Of a stretch of DNA of 64,000 nt, positions 45,847-56,982 are shown piece by piece. Origin of the DNA: Rhizobium rhododendri (lineage in GTDB: Bacteria; Pseudomonadota; Alphaproteobacteria; Rhizobiales; Rhizobiaceae); NCBI RefSeq assembly GCF_007000325.2, contig NZ_CP117268.1:992001-1056000 (forward strand), read 5' to 3'. The position numbers and the translations under genes were made by a program. The notes beneath the pieces were generated by a model. It did no database searches. It saw only the letters and a program-made list of their open reading frames with translations, and was not told the DNA's origin. Each line of letters opens with the position of its first letter. The stretch's first letter is position 1.

Positions 45847-47799
45847 GTGACTTTATTCATTTCTCGCCGCAAACTCCTAGCAAGCGCATCACGAATAGCA
45901 GCTTGGATAACTGTTGTATCTCTTTCAGAACGACTGACGGGAATCGATAAGGTTTGCGCAGCAGAACCAGATTTCGTGGTAATCCCTACCAAAGTTTATC
46001 CCACACCGGATTCTCCGGACGGATTATTTCCACTCAAGTACCGTAAGCTACTCCCCCCCACAGCGCCGAGGGCACGGTATCTTGGTTTCAATCCAGGCAA
46101 ATGGACGTTGAAGGCTGGGACCATCCGTCGTGAAGGCGCGAAGCCATTGCCCGTTGACATCGTCTTTGAACGGGACGTGGCGATGAAGCTTCGTGACGGT
46201 ACGACGATTTATACTGATATCTTTCGGCCCGTCGGCGATCAAAAAGTACCAGCAATCTTTAGTTGGAGCCCTTATGGCAAAGAACTCGGCGGCCAGTGGC
46301 TTGATGATCTTCCGAGTCGCCAAGGTGTCGCGTTGAGCCTTGTCTCCGAGCTGCAGAGGTTCGAAGGAGCTGACCCTGCCTATTGGTGCCAGCATGGATA
46401 CGCCGTCGTAAATCCTGATCCCCGTGGCGCTTTAATGTCGCAAGGAAACATCAACTATTGGGGCCGCCAACTTGCAGAAGACGGTTACGATTTCATCGAA
46501 TGGACTGCAGAGCAACCCTGGTGTAGCGGCAAAGTGGTCATGTCGGGCAACTCCTGGCTCGCTGTGTCGCAATGGTTTACTGCTGCCGAGCGCCCGCCCC
46601 ACCTTGTGGCAATTGCGCCGTGGGAGGGGCTCGTAGAGCAGAGCCCTGCGCCCGGCATACCGGTGTCGATGGTGTTCGGCGAGATTATTGCCCAGTCGCT
46701 TGCAGGCACTGGGTACATTGAAGATCAAAGCCGAAACCTGCTCGACAATCCGTTCATGAATGCGTACTGGCACGACCGGCGAGCCAGGGTCGAGCGGATC
46801 GACGTACCAGCATATATTGTCGCCAGCTACACCAATATGGCACATACTGTCGGCACGTTCGACGCCTGGCGACATATTGGAACGTCGAAGAAATGGCTGA
46901 GGATCCATAATACTCAGGAATGGACAGACTATTACGATCCCGCACATGTCGAGGATCTGCGCCGCTTTTTTGATCACTACGCAAAAGCTATCGATAACGG
47001 CTGGCCGTCAACACCGGTCATTCGGATGGCTGTGCTCGACCCAGGGGGAGAGGACATCGTCGATCGGGCAGAGACAAGCTTCCCACCGGACAGAGCCGTG
47101 AAGAAAAAACTGTTTCTCCAGCGCGATACGCTGGCGCTTGAGCCCATGGCATCCGAGAATTCCGTCTCCCACGATGCTGATGGCGGCCTTACGAAATTCG
47201 TTTTCGAATTCGATCGGGACACGGAAATCAGCGGCTACATGACGCTGCGGATTTGGGTGGAAGCTCAGGGGTCTGATGACATGGATATCGCGGTTTCAGT
47301 GCGCAAACGTCCATCTTTGGTGAAGCGGCTGAAAGAATTGCTTCCAGGCCCCCCGGACGGCAACGCCTGCTCAGGCCTTTTGAGGGTTAGCTACCGTGAA
47401 CTCGACCCAGAACGATCGACCGATGTTAATCCAATACTGGCAATGCATCGCGAATTGAGACTTACTCCCAATGAGGTGGTTCAAGTTGTAGTTGCCCTAT
47501 CTCCGATGGCGATGATTTTTCACAAAGGAGAACAAATGGAGCTTGCCATTTCCGGTTTCCGGTTTCCACCTTTCATCCCGTTGGCGTTCGGAGAAGCTGA
47601 AATACCGTTCCCGGTAGATGGCTTGACTTTCCCGCCCTCCCGTCCGACCGAAATCAAACATTTTCACGGTAAAAAGGAAGAGCGTGCAACAAGGCTGGCT
47701 CCCCCAGTTCCTCCAACTCGCAACAAGGGAAATCACATACTTCACGTTGGCGGACGGTATGATAGCCATCTCTCATTTTTTGAAGTGCCTCAAGCGTGA
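45847..47799 (+). CDS. CocE/NonD-family hydrolase with Tat signal
   Basis: GTG at 45847 follows AAGGA. The product begins LFISRRKLLASASRIAAW, a twin-arginine signal. A CocE/X-Pro dipeptidyl-peptidase alpha/beta-hydrolase domain follows: DGTTIYTDIFRPVGDQKVPA, WCQHGYAVVNPDPRG and WTAEQPWCSGKVVMSGNSWL with the nucleophile Ser at residue 236. A C-terminal beta-sandwich (PepX_C-like) completes 650 residues. Members hydrolyse acyl esters or amides (for example cocaine or glutaryl beta-lactams). Here it should act in the periplasm on an unknown ester. The divergent MarR gene is its likely repressor. Confidence 0.88.
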   Translation: MTLFISRRKLLASASRIAAWITVVSLSERLTGIDKVCAAEPDFVVIPTKVYPTPDSPDGLFPLKYRKLLPPTAPRARYLGFNPGKWTLKAGTIRREGAKPLPVDIVFERDVAMKLRDGTTIYTDIFRPVGDQKVPAIFSWSPYGKELGGQWLDDLPSRQGVALSLVSELQRFEGADPAYWCQHGYAVVNPDPRGALMSQGNINYWGRQLAEDGYDFIEWTAEQPWCSGKVVMSGNSWLAVSQWFTAAERPPHLVAIAPWEGLVEQSPAPGIPVSMVFGEIIAQSLAGTGYIEDQSRNLLDNPFMNAYWHDRRARVERIDVPAYIVASYTNMAHTVGTFDAWRHIGTSKKWLRIHNTQEWTDYYDPAHVEDLRRFFDHYAKAIDNGWPSTPVIRMAVLDPGGEDIVDRAETSFPPDRAVKKKLFLQRDTLALEPMASENSVSHDADGGLTKFVFEFDRDTEISGYMTLRIWVEAQGSDDMDIAVSVRKRPSLVKRLKELLPGPPDGNACSGLLRVSYRELDPERSTDVNPILAMHRELRLTPNEVVQVVVALSPMAMIFHKGEQMELAISGFRFPPFIPLAFGEAEIPFPVDGLTFPPSRPTEIKHFHGKKEERATRLAPPVPPTRNKGNHILHVGGRYDSHLSFFEVPQA

Positions 47800-47863
47800 A
47801 GCACATCCGTCACTAGCAGCGTTGTCTGCGAAGTACGCTTTTGACGTGAAGAAGGAAAAATAT

Positions 47864-48256
47864 ATGTCCATTGCGGAAAGAGTGAAGGTCTTGATAGTCG
47901 ATGATCAATTCACCAGCCGTGTTTTGCTGGGCGATGCCCTGCAACAACTGGGCTTTCAACAAATCACCGTAGCGGTTGATGGCGAGCAAGGTGCAAGAAT
48001 TATGGCGCAGCAGCCGCACCATTTGGTAATTTCAGATTTCAACATGCCAAAAATGGATGGCCTAGGGCTCCTAGCGGCGGTTCGCAATAATCCTCGCACC
48101 AAAAAAGCCGCCTTTCTCATGCTCACTTCACAAGGTGACCGAGCGCTCGTTATGAAAGCAGCCGCACTCGGCGCCAATAACGTCCTTGCTAAACCCTTTA
48201 CAATCGAAAGGATGAAAGCAGCGATCGAAGCGGTTTTTGGACCAATCAACTTATAA
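47864..48256 (+). CDS. CheY1-like single-domain response regulator
   Basis: The 130-residue receiver has all key residues: Asp13/Asp14 (VLIVDDQFTSR), phosphoacceptor Asp58 in LVISDFNMPKMDG, Thr88 and Lys110 in LAKPFTIERMKAAIEAVFG. It closely resembles rhizobial CheY1, which in S. meliloti drains phosphate from CheY2 through CheA. ATG at 47864 follows AAGGAA; the longer open frame from 47684 lies within the hydrolase gene. An orphan CheY1-type protein among chemoreceptor genes suggests tuning of the shared phosphorelay. Confidence 0.9.
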   Translation: MSIAERVKVLIVDDQFTSRVLLGDALQQLGFQQITVAVDGEQGARIMAQQPHHLVISDFNMPKMDGLGLLAAVRNNPRTKKAAFLMLTSQGDRALVMKAAALGANNVLAKPFTIERMKAAIEAVFGPINL

Positions 48257-48785
48257 ATTAGGCACAATTCAATCCAATCCTGCTTGAGGACACAAATGTC
48301 GGCCCAACTCTGGGAAGAAATGCAGACCGACACTGCTGCTAAGGTATTGGTTATATTTAGCGATTCTAGATTCTTCCTGATGGCTTGTAATGCTTCGTAC
48401 GTGGTGCGCCGCGCAGCGAAAAGCATGTTGATCGCCTTTTGAATACAGCTGAACAGGGTATCAATCACGACGACACCGAGCACGAAGATAGAAATGTTGC
48501 TGACCTTCCAGATAGAAGCTTAAATGGAACCTGCTTAAAGCGTCACGGAGAAGGACTGATTGATAAAACATTGTTCGAAATCATGTGCCCTATTGATGGG
48601 TTTATACGGAGAGCCCTTGCCGACTCCCATGATGTTTACAGGAGTCTTGACTCGGAAAGCGCAGTATCGGCCGGCCTTCGTAAATCTTGCCAACACTCGT
48701 ACATTAACGAATCCGCACGCGCGATCGTCGTTTCGAGTCCTTCGCCCTACTTGCTTGTCGCCAGGGACCGAGCGCCAGACCATTA
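48257..48785. other. Intergenic region with weak frames
   Basis: A plus-strand frame at 48439-48789 has no known motif and no good start signal. The rest holds nothing I can support. Confidence 0.3.
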
Positions 48786-49757
48786 CTAGGTGCGCATTGC
48801 CCCATGTAGAAACAGCAATAGGAGCCTTCGGTCAAAATAACCAGTCTTTTCCAGCATCCATGATGCTGCCTCAGAAGCTAACCATGGAGCTCTGTATGGT
48901 CTTACTGAGGTGACGGCATCGTAGACGTCGCAGATTGTCGCCATCCGAGCTTCAAGGCTGATTTGCTTCCCACTTAACCCCAAAGGGTAGCCTGTACCGT
49001 CTATCCGCTCATGATGGTGTAAGCAAACATCGAGAACTAAATCCGGCATGCTGCTTTGTCGCGAAAGCATCTTATGTCCGATAGAAGGATGGTCTCGCAT
49101 CAAGCTCATTTCCGTATCGGTCAAAGACGCTGGCTTACTAAGAATTTCAGTCGGTATCTTTATCTTTCCTATATCGTGGACCAGACCACTCACGCCCAAA
49201 ACATGAACCTTGTCCTCAGGGAGCTTGAGGTAGCGGGCGAACCTTATCATCAATGCAGAAACGGCGATCGAGTGAATATATGTTATGTCATCTTTAGCCT
49301 TTAGCCTCGAAATACCGACCAAGATCGAGGGATTCCGCTCCATCGACGTTGCAATCTTGCTCACGATCGTAGCCACATCTTCGTATTTTACGTCGCCGCT
49401 ATCTCTTGCGTTTTCGAAGACGTTCTGCAGAAGTGTTGTGGTTTCATTGAGTGTCTTTAACGCCGATCGTAGCTCTCTAAGGTAGCGAGAACTCATCGCT
49501 TTGGTGGTCAAATTGTGTGTCACCACAACGGAGGCGGAGATCGCCGCCTCTGATTCGCAGTCGGGGCGGCCCATGTCCAAGCCCAACGCGGTATTGATAA
49601 AAACTGCGCTCACTTTGCTCGTTCTAAGAACGTTAGCCTCATTTTCATTATAGACCATGAAACGACGTGCCAAAGATGGCGCATTCAGCCATACGCCTTC
49701 TACAGCTTCAACAAACATGCCAGGGCGAACTCTTTCGGGACTAATTCGCTTGAGCAT
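48786..49757 (-). CDS. DUF3391/HD-GYP c-di-GMP phosphodiesterase
   Basis: The 323-residue protein starts with a DUF3391-like segment (ISPERVRPGMFVEAVEGVWL). The HD-GYP domain is catalytically complete: HSIAVSALMIRFARYLKLPE, LVHDIGKIKIPTEILSKP (HD at 194-195), DHPSIGHKML, HHHERIDGTGYPLGLSG (GYP at 256-258) and CDVYDAVTSVRPYR. Such enzymes linearise and hydrolyse cyclic di-GMP, shifting cells from attachment to motility. The C-terminus ends soon after the domain. The start overlaps the end of a small gene by 17 bases, so they form one operon just upstream of nothing else on this strand; the chemoreceptor gene at 50089 precedes it. Confidence 0.92.
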   Translation of the reverse strand: MLKRISPERVRPGMFVEAVEGVWLNAPSLARRFMVYNENEANVLRTSKVSAVFINTALGLDMGRPDCESEAAISASVVVTHNLTTKAMSSRYLRELRSALKTLNETTTLLQNVFENARDSGDVKYEDVATIVSKIATSMERNPSILVGISRLKAKDDITYIHSIAVSALMIRFARYLKLPEDKVHVLGVSGLVHDIGKIKIPTEILSKPASLTDTEMSLMRDHPSIGHKMLSRQSSMPDLVLDVCLHHHERIDGTGYPLGLSGKQISLEARMATICDVYDAVTSVRPYRAPWLASEAASWMLEKTGYFDRRLLLLFLHGAMRT

Positions 49758-49959
49758 CTTTTTCCGCCGCGACGATTAAATCGAATTTATTTTGTAATAC
49801 TAAGAAATGCGCTCGAATCGAAGTCAGGTTGTCTTGAAAATCATCGACCAGGCTCGCAAAATCTTTTAAGGCAGGGTCGAAGGTGTTGGACTTTACATTC
49901 AGAGGTCTGTCACTTTCGCTTGAGCGCGGAAAGGGAATTATCGTTGCCATTGTTGTCAT
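49741..49959 (-). CDS. Small acidic protein in operon with HD-GYP gene
   Basis: The 72-residue product (MTTMATIIPFPRSSESDRPL start; later LVDDFQDNLTSIRAHFLVLQ, likely helical) has no recognised domain. It has an AAGGATGA ribosome binding sequence directly before ATG and overlaps the HD-GYP start by 17 bases, both signs of a real gene. It may be a partner or regulator of the phosphodiesterase. Confidence 0.6.
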   Translation of the reverse strand: MTTMATIIPFPRSSESDRPLNVKSNTFDPALKDFASLVDDFQDNLTSIRAHFLVLQNKFDLIVAAEKDAQAN

Positions 49960-50088
49960 TCATCCTTCATAAGGTAATGAGAGGGCAAATTTACTCCTGC
50001 TTAGCTCACGTGTGTAAGCTCCCGGCTATGTTGTTCGCTTGAGCAAATTAAGTTTAAAGATCGGATTTCTGCCAGCCTGCCCGAGGAG

Positions 50089-51885
50089 TCAGAATTCCTC
50101 CCAACTACGATCTGAATTAAGCGCAGAATTTCCAGAAAAGGCCTTTGCAATTTTGACTGTCATCTGGCGCGCAGGCGATATTGCTGGTCGCGATATCTGT
50201 GTTGCCGCTGCGAGTGGCGGACGGTGGCTCTTAGCAGCGGTACCGATATTGAACTGCCCCAAAAGGTCGAATAGTTGTTCAGCCTCCCTTGCGAGGCTGT
50301 GCGCCGCGGCTGTCGTCTGTTCGACCATTGCTGCATTCTGCTGCGTTCCCTGGTCCATAGTGTTGACCGCAATATTGATTTCCTTCAGGCCCGTTGCTTG
50401 TTCTTTTGAGCTTTCCACAATGGCTTTGACATTTCCATCAACCTGGACAACCTGAGTTACGATCTCTCGCAAGGCATTGCCAGTATCAGCCACCAGGCCG
50501 ACGCCATTCTTGACGTGCGCGTCCGACGTCCTAATCAGGTCTTTTATTTCCTTGGCAGCTTTAGCTGAGCGTTGAGCTAGCTCGCGTACTTCTTGGGCAA
50601 CAACAGCAAAGCCCTTGCCAGCATCGCCAGCGCGCGCGGCCTCGACACCTGCGTTTAGAGCCAGCAAGTTTGTCTGGAACGCGATCTCGTCAATAACAAC
50701 GATGATATTGGCAATCTCACCCGCCGATTTCTCTATCTTCCCCATCGCGTCGACAGCCTGATTGACAACGTTTCCAGAAATTTCAGCATGTTCTTTAGTC
50801 CGGCGTACAAGATTGCCTGCTTCCTGAGCTCGATGGCTTGAGTCCGCTACGGTGGTGGTAATCTCCTCCAAGGCAGCGGCTGTCTGTTCAACCGAAGCCG
50901 CCTGCTGTTCAGTCCGCCTGGACAGATCATTGGAGGCGGACTGGATCTGCTGCGACGCTGCAGCAATTGCCCCGGCGTTTTCCAAAATTGTTTGAAGTGT
51001 CGTGCGGAGCTTAGATGACGTCTCGTTGAAGTCGCTCCGTAGTTTCTCCAATGTAGGAATAAAAGGTGATGGGATTTCCTGCGTAAGGTCTCCGGCAGAC
51101 ATGGCTTGCAGGGCACCCGCCAATTGCTCGACGTTATTTACGCGCTCTGAGACGTCTGATGCAAATTTGACTACTTTGAAAACTCTGCCGTTCATATCAA
51201 AGATCGGATTATACGACGCTTGGATATAGACGCGCCGTCCTCCCTTTCCGATGCGCAGGAATTCATCTGAGACGAACTCGCCTGCTGCCAATTTCGACCA
51301 GAAATGGCGATAGTCGTCGCTGTTGGTGTAACTGGGTTCGCAAAACATTGAGTGGTGCTTGCCCTGCACTTCCGCCAGTTTATAGCCGAGGGTTTTCAAG
51401 AAATTCTCGTTCGCCGTTAGAATGTCACCGCTGGGCGTGAACTCTATGACCGCTTGCGCCCTAGAGATCGCATCGAGCTTACCTTTATCTTCCGTGGCTC
51501 TGAGCTTCTGCTCAGTGACATCCGTCGCAAACTTCACGACCTTATATGGCTTTCCGCGCCTGAAGACCGGATTGTAGGAAGCCTCAATCCAGATCTCTCG
51601 ACCACCTTTAGAGATGCGCTTGTATTGGCGGCGATCAAATTCTCCTCTTGCGAGCCTCGTCCAGAACTCCTTGTATTCTTGGGTACTGACCTCTGTGGGA
51701 TCGACGAAGATGCAGTGATGCTTTCCGACAATCTCCGACAACTGATATCCTAGGACCTGACAGAAATTCTCGTTGGCCGTGATGATCGTACCGTCGAGTT
51801 TGAATTCGATGATTGCTAGACACTTGCTCAGTGCATGGAGCACAGCTGTCGCTTCAGTACTGCCGGCGAAAAGGTTCAATTTCAT
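50089..51885 (-). CDS. Soluble PAS-PAS chemoreceptor with WxxF tail
   Basis: ATG at 51885 has GGAG six bases upstream and gives MKLNLFAGSTEATAVLHALS; the open frame extends to 51963. Two PAS domains follow (IIEFKLDGTIITANENFCQV and VIEFTPSGDILTANENFLKT) with KFATDVTEQKLRATED and KFASDVSERVNNVEQ linkers. Then come a HAMP-like spacer and the receptor hairpin ([20 protein letters not shown]). No membrane segment is present. It ends DRSWEEF, a CheR/CheB-tether-like tail. It is a paralogue of the 38358 receptor, and the extra tail is the main difference. Probably an energy or redox sensor. Confidence 0.94.
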   Translation of the reverse strand: MKLNLFAGSTEATAVLHALSKCLAIIEFKLDGTIITANENFCQVLGYQLSEIVGKHHCIFVDPTEVSTQEYKEFWTRLARGEFDRRQYKRISKGGREIWIEASYNPVFRRGKPYKVVKFATDVTEQKLRATEDKGKLDAISRAQAVIEFTPSGDILTANENFLKTLGYKLAEVQGKHHSMFCEPSYTNSDDYRHFWSKLAAGEFVSDEFLRIGKGGRRVYIQASYNPIFDMNGRVFKVVKFASDVSERVNNVEQLAGALQAMSAGDLTQEIPSPFIPTLEKLRSDFNETSSKLRTTLQTILENAGAIAAASQQIQSASNDLSRRTEQQAASVEQTAAALEEITTTVADSSHRAQEAGNLVRRTKEHAEISGNVVNQAVDAMGKIEKSAGEIANIIVVIDEIAFQTNLLALNAGVEAARAGDAGKGFAVVAQEVRELAQRSAKAAKEIKDLIRTSDAHVKNGVGLVADTGNALREIVTQVVQVDGNVKAIVESSKEQATGLKEINIAVNTMDQGTQQNAAMVEQTTAAAHSLAREAEQLFDLLGQFNIGTAAKSHRPPLAAATQISRPAISPARQMTVKIAKAFSGNSALNSDRSWEEF

Positions 51886-52429
51886 CACGAGCTCCAATGT
51901 TGACGGGTCCAGTTGGCTCCATCGCATGCGAAATGCATTCTCTGCCTGAATGCGGCCGCGCACATTGTCTGTGTTCCACGTGCGCCTTCTCTACCAATTA
52001 TGATGAAGTCGACAGTATAAAGTTTCCTTAATTCGATTGTATAAGTAGAAATCTAATATCAATATTCACACTATGTATATTTATATGCGTATTTTGTCTA
52101 TTTTTGTCTGTTTGAACAGGTGATTACCGCGGTCAACCACTGATGATTATGCATCCGAGCTGGTTCGCATTGTGGGGTTCGACTGCCGGTGCTGAGGCGC
52201 TGTAAGTTAACCGAGTGTGGAATTCCTACGTCACCCCGAAGGAGCGGCAGGAGCCGTGTCGCCAAGACCATTGGAACGCGTTGATGCGAACCGCCCACCG
52301 GCGAGGTTGACGGGCTTTGGGTGGCCATATTCCCTTTCAAGTCGCTGTCCAAGCTCTAGGCGGGTGGCAATCATACGTCCGGTCGTGGCTGCCTACTTTC
52401 ACCAGCGCCCTTGAAGTTCGACCAGGCCG
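51886..52429. other. Intergenic region, AT-rich promoter part and IS630-flanking DNA
   Basis: Bases 52000-52110 are AT-rich and should hold the promoter of the leftward chemoreceptor gene. From about 52140 rightwards the sequence looks like degraded IS630 DNA with frames broken on both strands. Confidence 0.35.
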
Positions 52430-52520
52430 TAGTGTTCACGGATTGTCGCCCGGTTTGAACCCCGTCGAAAACATCTGGCAGTTCATGCGCAATAACTGGC
52501 TGTCCAACCGTAGCAGTGTT
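52430..52520 (+). pseudogene. IS630-family transposase C-terminal remnant
   Basis: The plus strand reads LSPGLNPVENIWQFMRNNWL, then SNRS, the last catalytic-Glu block of IS630 DDE transposases (usual form LPPYSPELNPVENIWQ). Homology fades after this, and no upstream DDE block is in frame, so this is a decayed element. No terminal repeats were identified. Confidence 0.8.
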
Positions 52521-52657
52521 CGTCCGCGCCATTTATCGGTTTTCCTTATGACTGCATGCGGTTTTTACCACCTATACGCACAGTCCGAAATCCAATAAAT
52601 TGGCACTCATCAAATAATGCTGCCGTAACGGCATAGATAAAATTGGAAGAAGGAAAG

Positions 52658-53053
52658 ATGGAAATCAAGAGGAACGGTTCGGATGCCTCCATTAAAGGCC
52701 CCTCCGAATGGTTTACGGGGACCGTTCGCATCGACGCTCCGTTTTACGGCACAGGCGATGCGCGGGTTGGTGGAGTGACAGTCACATTCGAAGCCGGCGC
52801 CCGCACTGCATGGCATGCCCATCCGCTGGGCCAGACCCTTATCGTCGTCAGCGGCGTCGGCCTTGTTCAGCGCCAGGGTGGCCCCATCAAAAATATCCGG
52901 GCGGGCGACATCGTCTGGTTTCCGCCTGGCGAAAAGCATTGGCATGGCGCAACGGCAAGCAATGCGATGACGCACATCGCTATCGCCGAAGCCCTAGACG
53001 GCAAGGTGGTCGATTGGATGGATCATGGCACGGACCAGCAGTACGCCGGATGA
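52658..53053 (+). CDS. Cupin-domain protein
   Basis: The 131-residue protein has a single cupin fold: [20 protein letters not shown] (motif 1, G(X)5HxH) and [17 protein letters not shown] (motif 2, G(X)5PxG(X)2H). The His and Glu/Gln metal ligands are present in recognisable form. It resembles the RmlC-like carboxymuconolactone-associated cupins often encoded near oxidoreductases. ATG at 52658 follows GGAA; the open frame starts five codons earlier at TTG. Substrate unknown; it stands alone beside an IS630 remnant. Confidence 0.85.
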   Translation: MEIKRNGSDASIKGPSEWFTGTVRIDAPFYGTGDARVGGVTVTFEAGARTAWHAHPLGQTLIVVSGVGLVQRQGGPIKNIRAGDIVWFPPGEKHWHGATASNAMTHIAIAEALDGKVVDWMDHGTDQQYAG

Positions 53054-53305
53054 GCGTATGCCCCCAGACGAAATTGTATTTCTGATCTGGCGGCCCTAGG
53101 CAAAAACCCTTATCGCATCGCCGGGCTCAATGTTAAATTATGGAACGCACCATTATGACATCCGAATTGATCTGGGTTCGCCCGGTTGCGGGTTTAAACC
53201 TTCTGAGCATTTCGAAGGGGCACTCAGTCCAATCTCACTTCTCCCGTTTCAACAGGCTTAGCTATTCAGTGTCGTCTCACACATCGCCCTGTATCGCTCA
53301 AAATA
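53054..53305. other. Spacer between the cupin gene and the groEL terminator
   Basis: About 250 bases with no recognised gene. Confidence 0.3.
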
Positions 53306-53338
53306 AAGGGAGAGAGCATGTCTCCATGTCTCTCCCTT
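53306..53338 (-). terminator. Intrinsic terminator of groESL
   Basis: AAGGGAGAG at 53306-53314 pairs perfectly with CTCTCCCTT at 53330-53338. On the minus strand the stem is followed by a T-rich run (TTTATTTT, bases 53300-53307 of the complement), and it begins 30 bases after the groEL stop at 53368. This is a standard rho-independent terminator for the leftward operon. Confidence 0.85.
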
Positions 53339-53367
53339 GTGGTCCCACTATCTAACCGATCGAATGA

Positions 53368-55020
<1,653 letters not shown>

Positions 55021-55064
55021 TCAATGGTCTTTAAAAAAGAAATGAAAAAAGAAAGCGGCTCAGA

Positions 55065-55361
55065 TCAGCCGATGACGCCCATGATATCGGCTTCCTTCAT
55101 GACGAGAAGGTCCTCGCCGTTGAGCTTGACTTCGGTGCCGGACCACTTGCCAAACAGAATGCGGTCGCCGGACTTGACGTCGAGCGCAATGAGCATGCCC
55201 TTATCGTCGCGCGTGCCGCTGCCGACAGCGACGATTTCGCCTTCCTGCGGCTTTTCCTTGGCAGTGTCCGGAATGATGATGCCGCCCTTGGTTTTGGCTT
55301 CAGCCTCAACACGGCGCACAACGACGCGGTCGTGCAGCGGACGAAAATTCGTATCAGCCAT
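55065..55361 (-). CDS. groES: Co-chaperonin GroES (10 kDa)
   Basis: The 98-residue protein reads [40 protein letters not shown] and [20 protein letters not shown]. It contains the mobile-loop signature GGIIIPD and the beta-hairpin roof. It caps GroEL. ATG at 55361 starts the operon; a CIRCE element lies 54 bases upstream. Confidence 0.99.
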   Translation of the reverse strand: MADTNFRPLHDRVVVRRVEAEAKTKGGIIIPDTAKEKPQEGEIVAVGSGTRDDKGMLIALDVKSGDRILFGKWSGTEVKLNGEDLLVMKEADIMGVIG

Positions 55362-55414
55362 TTTTGGATTCCTTCACCGGGATCGTCGCCAAATGGCTGC
55401 CCCTTGAAAAGGGC

Positions 55415-55441
55415 GTAGCACTCTCTGACCGGGAGTGCCAG
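55415..55441. promoter_or_regulatory. CIRCE element (HrcA operator) of groESL
   Basis: GTAGCACTC at 55415-55423, nine bases (TCTGACCGG), then GAGTGCCAG at 55433-55441. The consensus is TTAGCACTC-N9-GAGTGCTAA; this copy keeps the spacing and the GCACTC/GAGTGC cores. It lies upstream of groES on the minus strand, so the HrcA repressor should control the operon together with heat-shock sigma factor. Confidence 0.92.
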
Positions 55442-55931
55442 CGATCATTCTCACTGCGCGGAAGGTTAGCTGCTGCGCAGACGTCTCGTATCCCGCATGA
55501 CAGCTTCAAAGTCTCCATGACCGGGAAACGTTGCTTTGACCAGAAGTTCAGCGGCGACTATGCCTCCATAAACGCGGCAACTTAGGAACATCGATAGCGC
55601 ATCCTCACTAGTCGCCAGCATTGTTATGGAGGCGAATGAGCAACTTTACGCTGCGATGCCCGCTACGCCGGAACAGCGTTCGACCTGTCCGGCGCTATAG
55701 ACCGCTGCGCCCAAGACCCAAGCTTTCGCCGAGAAAGGTGCCTCGACTGGCTATCGGTAGCAACTCCTGCCCCCGTTTGGTATGCTGTAACGTCGGCTGT
55801 CTTCTTGCGACGTTACGTTTGCGGACGGACCAGAGAAAGCTTCTAATCCCTCGCTAAGCGCGTAGCCCCAACGACCAAATTACTTTGCGGCTTGGATAAT
55901 CAACTTCGCGACGACGTCGAAGTGAGACAGC
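55442..55931. other. Intergenic region upstream of groESL
   Basis: About 490 bases with no recognised gene or RNA. The right end reads into the AraC fragment. Confidence 0.35.
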
Positions 55932-56219
55932 ATGACCACATGTCTCGACCATAATCTGTCTCTCGGCGTGCTGGCCGATCAAGCAGGCATGAGCCTTCGG
56001 TCTTTTTCGCGGCGCTATCAAAAATGTACCGGCCGCACCCCGGCGCAGAGTATCGAGACGTTCCGCGTCGAGAGCGCGCGCCGGCTTCTGGAGGATGGTG
56101 CGAGCGTGATGCGAGCCGCGACGCGGTGCGGCTTCGGCTCGACCGAGACCATGAGACGTGCCTTTCTGCGGAACGTCGGCGTTGGCCCTAACGCGTACCG
56201 AAACGGATTTCATGGGTAA
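55932..56219 (+). pseudogene. C-terminal fragment of a GlxA-type AraC-family regulator
   Basis: The 95-codon frame holds only the two helix-turn-helices: LSLGVLADQAGMSLRSFSRR, then TGRTPAQSIETFRVESARRL and ATRCGFGSTETMRRAFLRNV. In GlxA-type proteins these follow a DJ-1/PfpI-like domain of about 200 residues, which is absent here. No ribosome binding site or promoter is evident. It is probably a remnant, although a free DNA-binding domain cannot be excluded. Confidence 0.7.
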
Positions 56220-56470
56220 ACAAGCCCATCAAAGATGAAGGGCCACCTTAGATCAGCGAAACGCCAAAGCCCACAACTGCCCTTTCGGAAGGAGGGATCG
56301 TTGGAAGCTTGCTAAAATGCTGGAGCGAAGCGCTTTCACATATTGCGGCACCGAAGACTGGTAATCTGCGCGGAAGGTTGTCCGCTGAAACATGGCCTAT
56401 TGAGTGGTCTTGACCAGATTCGGACAAGTGGCCTGCGAAGCCAGGAACATGCGCAACGGGAGTTGAATCC
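56220..56470. other. Intergenic spacer, nothing recognised
   Basis: About 250 bases without features I can support. Confidence 0.3.
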
Positions 56471-56770
56471 TCAGCTATGCAGCATTCTACGGAAAAACGA
56501 TGGAAGGCTGCCCAGATGATAGATGCTAGCTTTCCTCTGGTTCTTGTTTGGCGTCGGACCGGTGCGATCGCTCGACGAGACTTGACTAAGCCTTACTACA
56601 CAGTGACCGGTGCGCTGCATCTGGGCCAGAAATTCATCACTGACTTCGCCCCTTGTGATGGTCTTTAACTGCGTCCAGCTGCTCTCTTCCGTGCAGGGCA
56701 TCGCGTATCCCTCACGAAGAAACATCGTAAGGTCGGGAGCTTCATCGGTCTTGTAGATACAAACCCTCAT
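56471..56770 (-). CDS. Small hypothetical protein
   Basis: The 99-residue product starts RVCIYKTDEAPDLTMFLREG and continues ITRGEVSDEFLAQMQRTGHC. The order of a short beta strand followed by EV/EF-rich helices looks like a compact folded domain. No family was recognised with certainty. The clean start and balanced composition support a real gene. A role cannot be proposed. Confidence 0.45.
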   Translation of the reverse strand: MRVCIYKTDEAPDLTMFLREGYAMPCTEESSWTQLKTITRGEVSDEFLAQMQRTGHCVVRLSQVSSSDRTGPTPNKNQRKASIYHLGSLPSFFRRMLHS

Positions 56771-56982
56771 GTTCGTAGACCTTCGACACGGAAAGACAAC
56801 ATATTGCGCCGCACTGTTGGAAATGACAACGCCCTTTTACTGGCGGCCACATATGCGCTTCAATTCCAAGGGACTGCCTTTCAATCCCGATTGTGATAGA
56901 AGCTGCCCGACAGAGCATACAAGGTCTCGGCCCGAAATGAGTGGGTAGCAAAATCCATATTCTTGACGAAATCTGAACTCAT

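Noticed and set aside
47684..47863. Longer start for the CheY1-like protein
   Set aside because: This part overlaps the hydrolase gene and the receiver domain begins at the ATG at 47864 with a ribosome binding site.
52098..52352. 84-codon minus-strand frame near the IS630 relic
   Set aside because: No known motif and no start signal; it is likely part of the decayed element.
55400..55415. CCCCTTGAAAAGGG palindrome near groES as a second operator
   Set aside because: Short and without match to a known heat-shock operator; the CIRCE element explains the control.
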